From Bradyrhizobium sp. C9 (GTDB lineage Bacteria; Pseudomonadota; Alphaproteobacteria; Rhizobiales; Xanthobacteraceae), in NCBI RefSeq assembly GCF_002532045.1, contig NZ_NWTG01000012.1:124001-188000 (forward strand): DNA of 64,000 nt, given 5' to 3'. Position numbers and translations under genes: made by a program. The notes below the pieces were generated by a model. The model saw only the letters and a list, made by a program, of their open reading frames with translations. It had not been told where the DNA came from and did not search any database. Every line of letters begins with the position of its first letter. Position 1 is the first letter of the stretch. Below, in pieces: positions 34,474-42,213 of this stretch.

Positions 34474-34507
34474 AAAAAAGGCGCGGCGGAATCGCTTCCG
34501 CCGCGCC
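34474..34507 (-). terminator. Rho-independent terminator of the short peptide unit
   Basis: Stem GGCGCGGCGGAA / TTCCGCCGCGCC with a four-base loop; on the minus strand it is followed by six T. It ends the short transcript starting near 34646. Confidence 0.88.
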
Positions 34508-34573
34508 CCCGGATTTGTTGTCTCGCTGGTCCAGGGCTGAGAGCGCCCCGATGCCAGGCTGATTGCTCAGCGC

Positions 34574-34618
34574 CTAGCGGGCGATCCCAGCGAGGTGACA
34601 GCGCTTGAGACAAGACAC
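34574..34618 (-). CDS. 14-residue peptide ORF with near-perfect Shine-Dalgarno
   Basis: GTG start at 34618, stop TAG at 34574, encoding MSCLKRCHLAGIAR. It is preceded, seven bases upstream of the start, by AGAAAGGAGGTGAT (34635-34622), which is complementary to the whole 3' tail of 16S rRNA. A sigma-70-type promoter lies upstream and a terminator downstream, so the peptide is likely translated. Two Cys and four basic residues; function unknown. It may be a leader peptide or a small RNA with a translated decoy. Confidence 0.55.
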   Translation of the reverse strand: MSCLKRCHLAGIAR

Positions 34619-34652
34619 TAGATCACCTCCTTTCTTTGTTGATGGGACCAGC

Positions 34653-34681
34653 AATATAGGTGGCGAATCTGCCGCTGTTAA
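34653..34681 (-). promoter_or_regulatory. sigma-70-type promoter
   Basis: On the minus strand: -35 TTAACA (34681-34676), 17-base spacer, -10 TATATT (34658-34653). It reads into the short peptide unit. Confidence 0.6.
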
Positions 34682-34811
34682 GGCCGCCATCCGGCCCATT
34701 CCAGCCAGGAACCGGCCGGATCGCGCGGAAATAGTCTCGTTGACCGGCGCAAAAGGACGCCCGCCGAGGCAGTTGAGACGGCCGCCCGGCCGTGTTAGGT
34801 GATCGCTCGAT

Positions 34812-34885
34812 GCGGGTGTAGCTCAATGGTAGAGCAGCAGCCTTCCAAGCTGAATACGAGGGTTCGATTCCCTTCACCCGCTCCA
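34812..34885 (+). tRNA. tRNA-Gly (anticodon TCC)
   Basis: Complete cloverleaf. Acceptor stem GCGGGTG / CACCCGC, D arm GCTC/GAGC, anticodon loop CTTCCAA giving TCC, T loop TTCGATT, discriminator T and encoded CCA. Confidence 0.96.
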
Positions 34886-35101
34886 GCCTTTTCAATCACT
34901 TGCGGCGCGGCCTCGGCTCCAATCGAGCACGGGCGCAGCTGCTCCTTCGGACCAATCCACGCTTGGTTGGTGCAGCGCTTCCGCGTGCCGGCAGGAATGC
35001 GTTGAGCGCTTGAGGCGGGCGCAGCAATGGCGTGCGGCAACCGTATTGAACTCTGCCCAAGATAGCGGCGACCAATAGTCGGTAGACTGGAGGATCACGA
35101 C

Positions 35102-35251
35102 ATGCCCGACTGGATTCTCGCGCCGATCTGTGTGGTCGCACTGGGCGGCTTTATCTGGTTCGCGTTTCGACAGGGGTTCAAGGTCAAGCCTGACGACAGC
35201 AACCGCGACCATCCAACTTTGCCCCTTGGGCCGGACGGGACGTGGCGCTAG
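35102..35251 (+). CDS. 49-residue single-pass membrane protein
   Basis: ATG 35102 follows GGAGG at 35089-35093. The product MPDWILAPICVVALGGFIWF, then AFRQGFKVKPDDSNRDHPT and a PLGPDGTWR tail, has one N-terminal membrane helix and a short polar C-terminus. The good ribosome site and clean composition make it a likely gene although very short. Function unknown. Confidence 0.72.
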   Translation: MPDWILAPICVVALGGFIWFAFRQGFKVKPDDSNRDHPTLPLGPDGTWR

Positions 35252-35492
35252 GGGTGCCAAGGATGGGTGTCAACGGCGTCCCTTGCGGTCGGCGATCCTA
35301 CGCCCTTTGGAGTATGCCGATCGTCACCTGATCTCCTGTCCAAGCGTGTATACGTAATGGCTACCGGGATTTTGCATTTCCTTCCTGGGGCTAGAGCCGG
35401 CGCCGTCCGCATGCATTTTAAGCGGGCGGTGTTGTGCTGACCTGAACCATCGCCCCGTCGCAGCATCCCGCTCCCGCGCGCGGAGGCGGCCA

Positions 35493-35582
35493 ATGAAGCG
35501 GATACCTACGAGCGAAGCGATCATCACCGTCGCCTTGTTGGTGATGTTTGCACTCGTCATCTGGTTTGGCGCCATGCCGTAA
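35493..35582 (+). CDS. 29-residue single-pass membrane peptide
   Basis: ATG 35493 is preceded by GGAGG (35482-35486). The product has a short charged start MKRIPTSEA and then one hydrophobic helix IITVALLVMFALVIWFGAMP. It ends two bases from the stop of the convergent pyruvate kinase gene. Likely an inner-membrane small protein; function unknown. Confidence 0.6.
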   Translation: MKRIPTSEAIITVALLVMFALVIWFGAMP

Positions 35583-35583
35583 G

Positions 35584-36999
35584 TCAGGGGAGCGAAACGA
35601 CGCGCAGGTTGTTGGTGCTTCCGGCCTGGCCAAAGGGAATGCCGGCGACAACGACCAGCAGGTCGCGGCTCGATGCGAATTGCTCTTCATGCGCGAGAGC
35701 CGTCGCGCGCTCGACCATCTCCTCATAGCTCTGAACGTCGTCGGAAAGGACGCTGTGCGCGCCCCAGAGCAGGCACAGGCGGCGCGACACTTCGCGGCTC
35801 GGGGTGATGGCGAGGATCGGCAGGCTCGGCCGCTTGCGCGCGACGCGTGCGGCCGTGGTGCCGCTCGACGTGTAGGCCACGATGGCTGCGGCATGAATCA
35901 CGGAGGCGAGGTCGGCGGCGGCCGTCGCAACCGCATGCGGCGGCGTCTGCTCTTCGCCGGGCTGGGTCGCCTCGACGATCGAGCGGTACATCTTGTGCTG
36001 CTCGGTGCTGCGGATGATGCGATCCATCATCTCGACGGCCTCGCGCGGATATCTGCCCGTCGCGGATTCCGCCGACAGCATCACCGCGTCTGCGCCGTCA
36101 TAGATCGCGGTCGCAACGTCGGAGACTTCCGCGCGGGTCGGCGTGGGTGCTGCGACCATCGAGTCCAGCATCTGGGTAGCGACGATCACGGGCTTCACCG
36201 CGAGACGGCACGCCCGCACCAGCTCCTTCTGACGCCCCGGCACGTCCTCATCCGGAATTTCGACGCCGAGATCACCTCGCGCCACCATGATGGCGTCGCA
36301 GAGCTGGATGATGTCGTCGATCCGCTCGAGTGCTGCCGGCTTTTCGATCTTGGCCATCAGCCCGGCGCGGTCGCCGACGAGGCCTCGCGCCTCGATGATG
36401 TCGGAAGGCTTCTGCACGAACGACAAGGCGACCCAATCGACGCCGAGCTTCAAGCCGAACTCCAGATCGAGGCGGTCCTTGGCGGTGAGCGGCGAAAGAT
36501 CGAGCACCGTCCCCGGCAGATTGACGCCCTTGTGATTCGAGATCGTGCCGCCGACGATCACCTTGGCCTCGATGAAATCGTCACCGAGCCCGGCGACGCG
36601 TACCCGGACCCTGCCGTCGTCGATCAGAAGGTCGTGGCCGGGAGCCACGGCGGCAAAGATTTCCCGATGCGGCAGCGGAATTGAGCCTCGCTCGCCATCC
36701 GATCCGGACAGCACGAACCGGATGGTCTCGCCGGCGGCCACCGCAATCTTGCCGTCGCGCAAGGTGCCGACGCGGATCTTCGGACCCTGAAGGTCCATCA
36801 GAATGCCGATCGGCCGGCTGACCTCCTGCTCGAGCCTTCGGATCGCGGCATGGATGCTTGCGTGGTCGCTCTGGGTTCCGTGGCTGAAGTTGAGACGGAA
36901 CGTATCGACGCCGGCCAGCAGCAGCGCCTTGAGCATCTCGGGGGAACTGCTGGCGGGGCCGACGGTTGCGACGATCTTGGCCCGTCGATGACGACGCAT
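35584..36999 (-). CDS. pyk: pyruvate kinase
   Basis: A 471-residue pyruvate kinase: phosphoenolpyruvate + ADP to pyruvate + ATP. Landmarks: RRAKIVATVGPASSS and FRLNFSHGT at the start, LMDLQGPKIRVG, the lid/B domain (about 70-170), the active-site signature LMAKIEKPAALE with the catalytic Lys, MVARGDLGVEIP, and ATQMLDSM. The C-terminal allosteric domain is present. It begins 3 bases after the glycerate kinase stop, so the two are co-transcribed. Their pairing completes conversion of glycerate to pyruvate (via enolase encoded elsewhere). Confidence 0.96.
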   Translation of the reverse strand: MRRHRRAKIVATVGPASSSPEMLKALLLAGVDTFRLNFSHGTQSDHASIHAAIRRLEQEVSRPIGILMDLQGPKIRVGTLRDGKIAVAAGETIRFVLSGSDGERGSIPLPHREIFAAVAPGHDLLIDDGRVRVRVAGLGDDFIEAKVIVGGTISNHKGVNLPGTVLDLSPLTAKDRLDLEFGLKLGVDWVALSFVQKPSDIIEARGLVGDRAGLMAKIEKPAALERIDDIIQLCDAIMVARGDLGVEIPDEDVPGRQKELVRACRLAVKPVIVATQMLDSMVAAPTPTRAEVSDVATAIYDGADAVMLSAESATGRYPREAVEMMDRIIRSTEQHKMYRSIVEATQPGEEQTPPHAVATAAADLASVIHAAAIVAYTSSGTTAARVARKRPSLPILAITPSREVSRRLCLLWGAHSVLSDDVQSYEEMVERATALAHEEQFASSRDLLVVVAGIPFGQAGSTNNLRVVSLP

Positions 37000-37002
37000 G
37001 GG

Positions 37003-38298
37003 TTACCTCATTGCTGGCGTGCCGGCTGCTATCAGCACGGCGCGGATGTCGTTGACATTGGTAAGCGTCGGACCGGTGCGCACGAGGTCTCCAAGGCGGT
37101 CGAAGAACGTGTAGCTGTCATGAGCGGCCAGATAGGCCCGCGCGTCGAGGCTGCTCGCGGCGGCGCGCCGCAGCGTATCCGGACTGATCAAAGCTCCAGC
37201 CGCATCTTCCGTTCCATCAATACCATCGCTGTCTCCGGCAATCGCCCAGATATCGGACGTACCGGACAAAGCGATGACAAGCCCCAGCAGGAATTCGGTG
37301 TTGCGGCCGCCGCGGCCCGCCGGTCCGCGTCCGATCGTCACCGTCGTCTCGCCGCCGGAGAGCAGCACGGCGGGGGCAGGGCCGGGCTGCGCATGGCTTG
37401 CGACCGACCGGGCGATGCCCGCCATCACGGTTCCGAGCTCGCGCGCCTCGCCTTCGATCGCGTCGCCAAGGATGATCGGGATCAGGCCCTCATCTCGCGC
37501 GACTTTTGCCGCAGCGTCAAGCGCGTGGATCGGCGCGGCAAGGATGCGGACATCGGCGTCGATCTCGCCGGGTTTCGGGGTCTCGTCGGTTTGCTCGAGC
37601 ACAAGCCGCGCCGCGGCAGGCAGGTCGATCGCAAACCGCCTCACGATCTCCTGCGCATCGGCTCTTGTGCTGCTGTCCGGCAGCGAGGGACCGGAGCCGA
37701 TCGCGGTTGGATCGTCGCCGGGAATATCCGAGATCACGAGCGTTGTGACGTGGGCGGGGCGGGCGGCCAGCGCCAGCCGTCCGCCCTTGATCGCCGACAG
37801 ATGTTTGCGGACGACGTTCATCTCGGCAATCGTCGCGCCGCTTGCAAGCAGCGCCCGGTTGACCGCCTGCTTGTCGGTGAGGGTCATCGGCGATGCCGGA
37901 AGGGTCATCAGGGCCGAGCCTCCGCCGGACATCAGCGCAATGACGAGATCGTCGGCGGAAAGTCCCTGAACGGCTCGGAGCACGCGAAGGGCGGCCGTCT
38001 TGCTCGTGTCGTCAGGCACGGGGTGAGACGCCTCGAGCACCTCGATGCGGCCCGCGGAAACTGAATGACCGTGGCGCGTGACCACGACACCTGAAAGGTC
38101 GACATCGGGCCAGGCCGCGTCGAGGCCTGCCGCCATCGCGGCGGAAGCCTTGCCGGCGCCGACCACGATGCATCTGCCCTTCGGCTTTGCCGGCAAGGCG
38201 CGCGCGATGGTTAGCCTTGGATCGCAGCTGGCGATTGCAGCCTCGAAGATTCTCCGGAGCGCCGTCCGCGCCCGCAGGTCCGTCCAATCAGTGTTCAA
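37003..38298 (-). CDS. gckA: glycerate 2-kinase (GckA/TtuD, MOFRL family)
   Basis: A 431-residue protein with the N-terminal DUF4147 domain (CIVVGAGKASAAMAAGLD; VIALMSGGGSALMTLP; VVRKHLSAIKGGRLA) and the C-terminal MOFRL domain (VLLSGGETTVTIGRGPAGRGGRNTEFLLGL, GDSDGIDGTEDAAGA). It phosphorylates D-glycerate to 2-phosphoglycerate; older annotations call it hydroxypyruvate reductase TtuD. I chose TTG 38298 (GGAG 8 bases upstream), which overlaps the upstream MFS gene by 11 bases; an in-frame GTG at 38352 would extend it further into that gene. Last step of the glyoxylate-to-glycerate route encoded by gcl, hyi and glxR. Confidence 0.92.
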   Translation of the reverse strand: MNTDWTDLRARTALRRIFEAAIASCDPRLTIARALPAKPKGRCIVVGAGKASAAMAAGLDAAWPDVDLSGVVVTRHGHSVSAGRIEVLEASHPVPDDTSKTAALRVLRAVQGLSADDLVIALMSGGGSALMTLPASPMTLTDKQAVNRALLASGATIAEMNVVRKHLSAIKGGRLALAARPAHVTTLVISDIPGDDPTAIGSGPSLPDSSTRADAQEIVRRFAIDLPAAARLVLEQTDETPKPGEIDADVRILAAPIHALDAAAKVARDEGLIPIILGDAIEGEARELGTVMAGIARSVASHAQPGPAPAVLLSGGETTVTIGRGPAGRGGRNTEFLLGLVIALSGTSDIWAIAGDSDGIDGTEDAAGALISPDTLRRAAASSLDARAYLAAHDSYTFFDRLGDLVRTGPTLTNVNDIRAVLIAAGTPAMR

Positions 38299-39607
38299 TC
38301 GCCGCGCTCCGGCCAGGTGCAGGGGTGATTGTGGCCTTTGCCGTCGTCTCACTGCCGAGAATGAACGCGCGCCGCATCGGCTTGATCACCAGCAAGGCGG
38401 TGAGGGCTGCTGTAGCATTGAGCGCAACCGCGACGATGAACACGGCCTGCCAGCCGAGTTGCGAGGAGATGATGCTCGCGAGCGGCACGAGCAGCGCCGC
38501 CGTGCCCTTCGCCGTGTAAAGCATGCCGTTGTTGGTGGTTGCGTATTTGGCGCCGAACGTGTCGCCCGACGTCGCCGGAAACAGGCTGTAGATTTCGCCG
38601 AAGACGCCGAAATAGACCGCCGTGGCGAGCACGAAGACAACCGGAATGTGGCCGTAGGTGGACAGCGTCAGCAACATCAGCGCCGCGGTCGCGAACGCGA
38701 TGAACATCGTGTGCTCACGGCCGATCGTGTCGGAGACCCAGCCGAAGAACGGACGGCCGAAGCCGTCGAACACGCGATCGAGCGAGATGGCAAAGGTCAG
38801 CGCCGCCATCTGGAAGCCCGCCAGGGTGACCGGCGTATCCGCGATCTTGAAGTCGTGGGCGATCGGTCCGATCTGCGCGGCGGTCATCAAGCCGCCCGAA
38901 GCCACCATGACGAAGACCAGGTACATGACCCAGAAGATCGGCGTGCGCAGGACCTGCGGCGGCGTGTAGTCGATTGCGCTCTGCGGCAGGTTGAGCTGCT
39001 TTTTCCTCGGGGCCTCGACGCCATGCGGCGGGCGGACGAACCAGGCCAGCAGGAGAACGATGAGGCCTTGCCCGATTCCGAACGTCAGGAAGGTGCTCTG
39101 GTAGCCGCTGGTGGCAATCATGTTGGCAATCGGCACGACGGTGAGGGCCGCGCCGGCGCCAAACCCTGCGGCGGTCGCGCCCGCGGCGAGTCCGCGCCGG
39201 TCCGGAAACCATTTCAGCGCATTGCCGACGCAGGTGCCGTAGACGGCGCCGGCGCCGATGCCCGCGACAATAGCCGCCGCATAGAGCATGACCAGAGAGG
39301 AGGCGTATGAGTTCAGCACCCAGGCCAATCCGATCATCAGCCCGCCGAACATGATGACAATGCGCGGGCCGTATTTGTCGACGAACCAGGCTTCCACCGG
39401 CACCAGCCATGTCTCCGTCATCACGAAGATCGTGAACGCGAGCTGGATCGCCGGACGGCCCCAGTGAAACTTCGCGTCGATCGGATCGACGAACAGCGTC
39501 CAGCCATACTGCAGGTTGGCGATCATCGCCATGCAGACGATGCCGATCGCGAGCTGGAGCCAGCGGAAGCCGCCGGGCGACGATGCCGGTTTCGTGCTGG
39601 AGGTCAT
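38288..39607 (-). CDS. OFA-family MFS transporter (oxalate/formate type)
   Basis: A 439-residue, twelve-helix MFS protein of the oxalate:formate antiporter (OFA) group. Features: QYGWTLFVDPIDAKFHWGRPAIQLAFTIFVMTETW, GIGAGAVYGTCVGNALKWFPDRRGLAAGATAAGFGAGAAL, and FGEIYSLFPATSGDTFGAKYATTNNGMLYTAKGTAALL. ATG 39607 with GGGAGC upstream. OFA members move small dicarboxylates or monocarboxylates; OxlT is the oxalate exemplar. In this locus a role in export or import of oxalate, or another C2/C3 acid, is plausible, since oxamate breakdown would yield oxalate. Confidence 0.9.
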   Translation of the reverse strand: MTSSTKPASSPGGFRWLQLAIGIVCMAMIANLQYGWTLFVDPIDAKFHWGRPAIQLAFTIFVMTETWLVPVEAWFVDKYGPRIVIMFGGLMIGLAWVLNSYASSLVMLYAAAIVAGIGAGAVYGTCVGNALKWFPDRRGLAAGATAAGFGAGAALTVVPIANMIATSGYQSTFLTFGIGQGLIVLLLAWFVRPPHGVEAPRKKQLNLPQSAIDYTPPQVLRTPIFWVMYLVFVMVASGGLMTAAQIGPIAHDFKIADTPVTLAGFQMAALTFAISLDRVFDGFGRPFFGWVSDTIGREHTMFIAFATAALMLLTLSTYGHIPVVFVLATAVYFGVFGEIYSLFPATSGDTFGAKYATTNNGMLYTAKGTAALLVPLASIISSQLGWQAVFIVAVALNATAALTALLVIKPMRRAFILGSETTAKATITPAPGRSAAIEH

Positions 39608-39671
39608 GTGTGCTCCCAAAACAGATGTTGATCGTTTGGTCCGGCTGCGTCGGGCTATGTCCTGCCGCGGC

Positions 39672-40454
39672 CTACTGACGAAATTCGTTGGTCAACTCGC
39701 CGATCCCGTTGATCGCGACGGTGACCGTATTGACGGGCTCCTTCATCACCCCGACGCCGATCGATGTCCCGCAGCAGATCAGGTCGCCCGGCAACAGCGT
39801 CATGTCGTGTGAGATCTTGCTGACCAGCGCCTGCGCGCTGAAGATCATGTCGGCGATCGGGTAGTTCTGGCGCTCCACGCCATTGAGGATGGTGCGCACC
39901 ACGAGACGTGCGGGGTCGACGCCCGAGGCAATCACGGGACCGAACGGGCCATATCCGTCAAAACCCTTGGCCCGCGCCCATTGCGGGAAGGTCGGATCGC
40001 GATTGAGAATGTCGGCGGCGGTGACGTCGTTGGTGCAGGTATAGCCGAAGATGAAGCCGTCGGCCTGTTCGGGGGTGACGGCCGTGCAGCTCTTGCCGAT
40101 GACGATGCCGAGCTCGCCTTCGTAGGTCGTTTTGCCGTCGTAACCCGGGGGGCGTGTGATGACGGCGCCAGGCGCGGTCACGCTGGTCTGGGCTTTCAAC
40201 AGGTACAACGGTTCGGCCGGCTCAGGTGATTTCAGCTTCGCCGCCAGTGCGTGAAAATTGTTCCAGAGCGCGATGATCTTGCTCGGCTCGGTCGGTGCGA
40301 GCAGCTCGACATCGTCAAGCGCCAGCGTCTGGCCGGTCGGTCGTGTCTCGCCGAACATCTCGCCTGCGTGCACGGAGATGCCGGACGAGGTGAGTTGCCC
40401 GAAGCCGATTTCGGCATGGTGGCGGAAGCGGACCCAGCGCGTTACATTGGCCAT
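39672..40454 (-). CDS. fumarylacetoacetate-hydrolase-family protein
   Basis: A 260-residue FAH-fold enzyme. The metal-binding acids are in YEGELGIVIGKSCTAVTPEQA and the Asp in GYTCTNDVTAADIL; QWARAKGFDGYGPFGPVI and PGDLICCGTSIGVGVMKEPVNTVTVAINGIGEL are typical. Members act on acylpyruvates, oxaloacetate or oxovalerates. The start is ATG 40454, or GTG 40463 which overlaps the stop of the reductase gene. Co-transcribed with PanE-like and OFA genes; substrate unknown. Confidence 0.88.
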   Translation of the reverse strand: MANVTRWVRFRHHAEIGFGQLTSSGISVHAGEMFGETRPTGQTLALDDVELLAPTEPSKIIALWNNFHALAAKLKSPEPAEPLYLLKAQTSVTAPGAVITRPPGYDGKTTYEGELGIVIGKSCTAVTPEQADGFIFGYTCTNDVTAADILNRDPTFPQWARAKGFDGYGPFGPVIASGVDPARLVVRTILNGVERQNYPIADMIFSAQALVSKISHDMTLLPGDLICCGTSIGVGVMKEPVNTVTVAINGIGELTNEFRQ

Positions 40455-40459
40455 CGCGA

Positions 40460-41476
40460 TCACGCCACCGCAAGCGATTGGGCTTCGACGCCGGCCGCCC
40501 CGTCATAGAGGCCGGCCAGTCTGCTGCGCTGCGCGACCAGCGCCAGCACCGCATCGAGGGCGGGCGTCGCAATCCCGGTCATCCGGCCCATCTCCTGCAC
40601 CACGGTGATCAGCGGATCGATCTCGACCGGACGTCCGCGCTCGAGATCCTGCAGCATCGAGGTCTTGTGCGCGCCGACCTTGCGCGCGCCCTCGATGCGG
40701 CGTTCGACATCGACCCGGAACTTGACGCCGAGGCTTTCCGCGATCGCCTGGGCCTCCAGCATGATTGCCCTCGACAGCGCGCGCGTGCCGGGATTGGTGC
40801 AGATCACGTCGAGGGTCGCGTGGGTGAGGGCGCTGATCGGGTTGAAGCAGACGTTGCCCCACAGCTTGAGCCAGATCTCGTCGCGGATGCGGTCGAGCAC
40901 CGGCGCCTTCATGCCCGCTGCCGCGAACAGGGCGGCAAGCCGCTCGACATCAGGTGTGATCTCACCGGAGGGTTCGCCGAGCGGAAAGCTGTTGCCATAG
41001 ACGTGACGGATCACGCCGGGCGCCTCGATCTCGGTGGCGGGATAGACCACGCAGCCGATGGCACGCGCGGGATCGAGCTCGTTCCACTGCCGTCCGCCGG
41101 GATCGATGCTTTCGAGCGCCGATCCCTCGTGCCGTCCGCCGTGCTTGTAGAAATACCAGTAGGGGATGCCGTTGACGGCGGTGACGATACGGGTCCGCTC
41201 ACCCAAGAGGGGCCGCATCGGTTCGATGACGCCGGTGATCGAATGCGCCTTGAGGCAGATGATGACGAAATCCTGCTCGCCGAGTTCGGCGGGATTGTCG
41301 GTGCAGCGAGGATGCACCACGCGCTCCTCGTCGCCGATCAGGAGCTTCAGGCCGTTCTGCCGCATCGCGGCGAGGTGCGCACCGCGCGCGACCAGGCTGA
41401 CATCGGCGCCAGCGCGCATAAATTCGACACCGAGATAGCCGCCGATGGCACCGGCGCCGTAAATGCAGACCTTCAT
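40460..41476 (-). CDS. 2-dehydropantoate 2-reductase-family protein (PanE/ApbA)
   Basis: A 338-residue NADP-dependent ketoacid reductase. Rossmann start KVCIYGAGAIGGYLGVEFMRAGADVSLVARG, then VIICLKAHSITGVIEPM, AVNGIPYWYFYKHGG, and the C-terminal helical domain with IWLKLWGNVCFNPISALTHAT (catalytic Lys) and RPVEIDPLI. Length is slightly above the usual 300. In a glyoxylate/ureide locus it may reduce a ketoacid other than ketopantoate. GAGAGGAT precedes ATG 41476. Confidence 0.9.
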   Translation of the reverse strand: MKVCIYGAGAIGGYLGVEFMRAGADVSLVARGAHLAAMRQNGLKLLIGDEERVVHPRCTDNPAELGEQDFVIICLKAHSITGVIEPMRPLLGERTRIVTAVNGIPYWYFYKHGGRHEGSALESIDPGGRQWNELDPARAIGCVVYPATEIEAPGVIRHVYGNSFPLGEPSGEITPDVERLAALFAAAGMKAPVLDRIRDEIWLKLWGNVCFNPISALTHATLDVICTNPGTRALSRAIMLEAQAIAESLGVKFRVDVERRIEGARKVGAHKTSMLQDLERGRPVEIDPLITVVQEMGRMTGIATPALDAVLALVAQRSRLAGLYDGAAGVEAQSLAVA

Positions 41477-41561
41477 GAAATCCTCTCGAGCAGAGTGGGG
41501 ACACAGCATGAGCCACAACGGCTCGAACCGAATTGCGTGGCGATGGCCTCGCGAAAGTCAG

Positions 41562-41975
41562 TCAGGCCGCGCAGGCGGCTTCTTCCAGGGCAAAGCCGAT
41601 GTCCCGCATGCTCACGACGCCGACGAGCCGGCCGTTGTCGATGACGGGGACATGGCGGATGTCATGACGGACCATCAGATGCTCGACATCGCTGAGCGCG
41701 TCCTGCGACGTGCAGGACACCAGCGGCCGCGGCGAAATGAATTGCGCGACCTTCGCGGCAAGACCACCCGTGCCGCGCTCGGCGATCACAGCGACGACAT
41801 CGCGCTCGGTGAACATTCCGACCACGGCGGCGTCGACGCTGCGCGAGCCGTTCCTGACCACGAGCGCGCCGACATTGCTCGCGTACATCAAGTTCGCCGC
41901 AATGCTCACGGTTTCGCTCGAGCCGATCGTCACCACGTGCGCGCGGTTGGCGCGAAGGATGTCCCCGACATACAT
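41562..41975 (-). CDS. CBS-pair domain protein
   Basis: A 137-residue protein consisting of two CBS motifs (HVVTIGSSETVSIAANLMYASNVGALVV...GMFTERDVV; PLVSCTSQDALSDVEHLMVRHDIRHVPVID...GVVSMRDI). CBS pairs bind adenine nucleotides and act as energy sensors, usually within larger regulators. GGGAGGA precedes ATG 41975. First gene of the minus-strand operon running to pyk. Confidence 0.88.
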   Translation of the reverse strand: MYVGDILRANRAHVVTIGSSETVSIAANLMYASNVGALVVRNGSRSVDAAVVGMFTERDVVAVIAERGTGGLAAKVAQFISPRPLVSCTSQDALSDVEHLMVRHDIRHVPVIDNGRLVGVVSMRDIGFALEEAACAA

Positions 41976-42127
41976 GGTATGGTCCTCCCGGTTGTATCAT
42001 TGGGCCGTTAAGAAACAATCGTGGTATACATTATCCCAGAAGTCAAACAAAAGAATCGCCGCTTTCTGTGATAAAAATGGCAAAAAGACTGACCTATTCG
42101 CGAATTCTGTTACCTTGACTCCTCGGT

Positions 42128-42152
42128 CATTTGGTATGCCATATGCCAAATG
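42128..42152. promoter_or_regulatory. candidate IclR operator in divergent promoter region
   Basis: A 25-base near-palindrome: CATTTGG, an 11-base core TATGCCATATG, and CCAAATG, in the 238-base gap between the CBS gene and the IclR gene. A TTGACT box at 42115 lies just upstream, so protein bound here would cover the -10 region of iclR. Probably the autoregulatory site of the IclR protein and possibly shared with the divergent operon. Confidence 0.5.
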
Positions 42153-42213
42153 TGACGCTCGTTGTCGGCGAGCAATTTCGTTCTGAACCGCAACCGGTTA
42201 GGGGCAGGTCGTG

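Larger units (their letters stand above)
34474..34646 (-). ncRNA. predicted ~170-nt short transcript
   Basis: Bounded by a promoter (TTAACA, 17 bases, TATATT at 34681-34653) and a strong terminator (34507-34474) on the minus strand. It contains the 14-codon frame with the extended Shine-Dalgarno. The downstream gene (YCII/DGPF) starts 144 bases past the terminator, so this may be a leader/attenuator of that gene or an independent small RNA. The transcript start is an estimate from the promoter. Confidence 0.5.

Noticed and set aside
34622..34635. Possible fragment of 16S rRNA 3' end
   Set aside because: The match to ATCACCTCCTTTCT is limited to the anti-Shine-Dalgarno segment. It is better explained as an extended ribosome-binding site on the minus strand.
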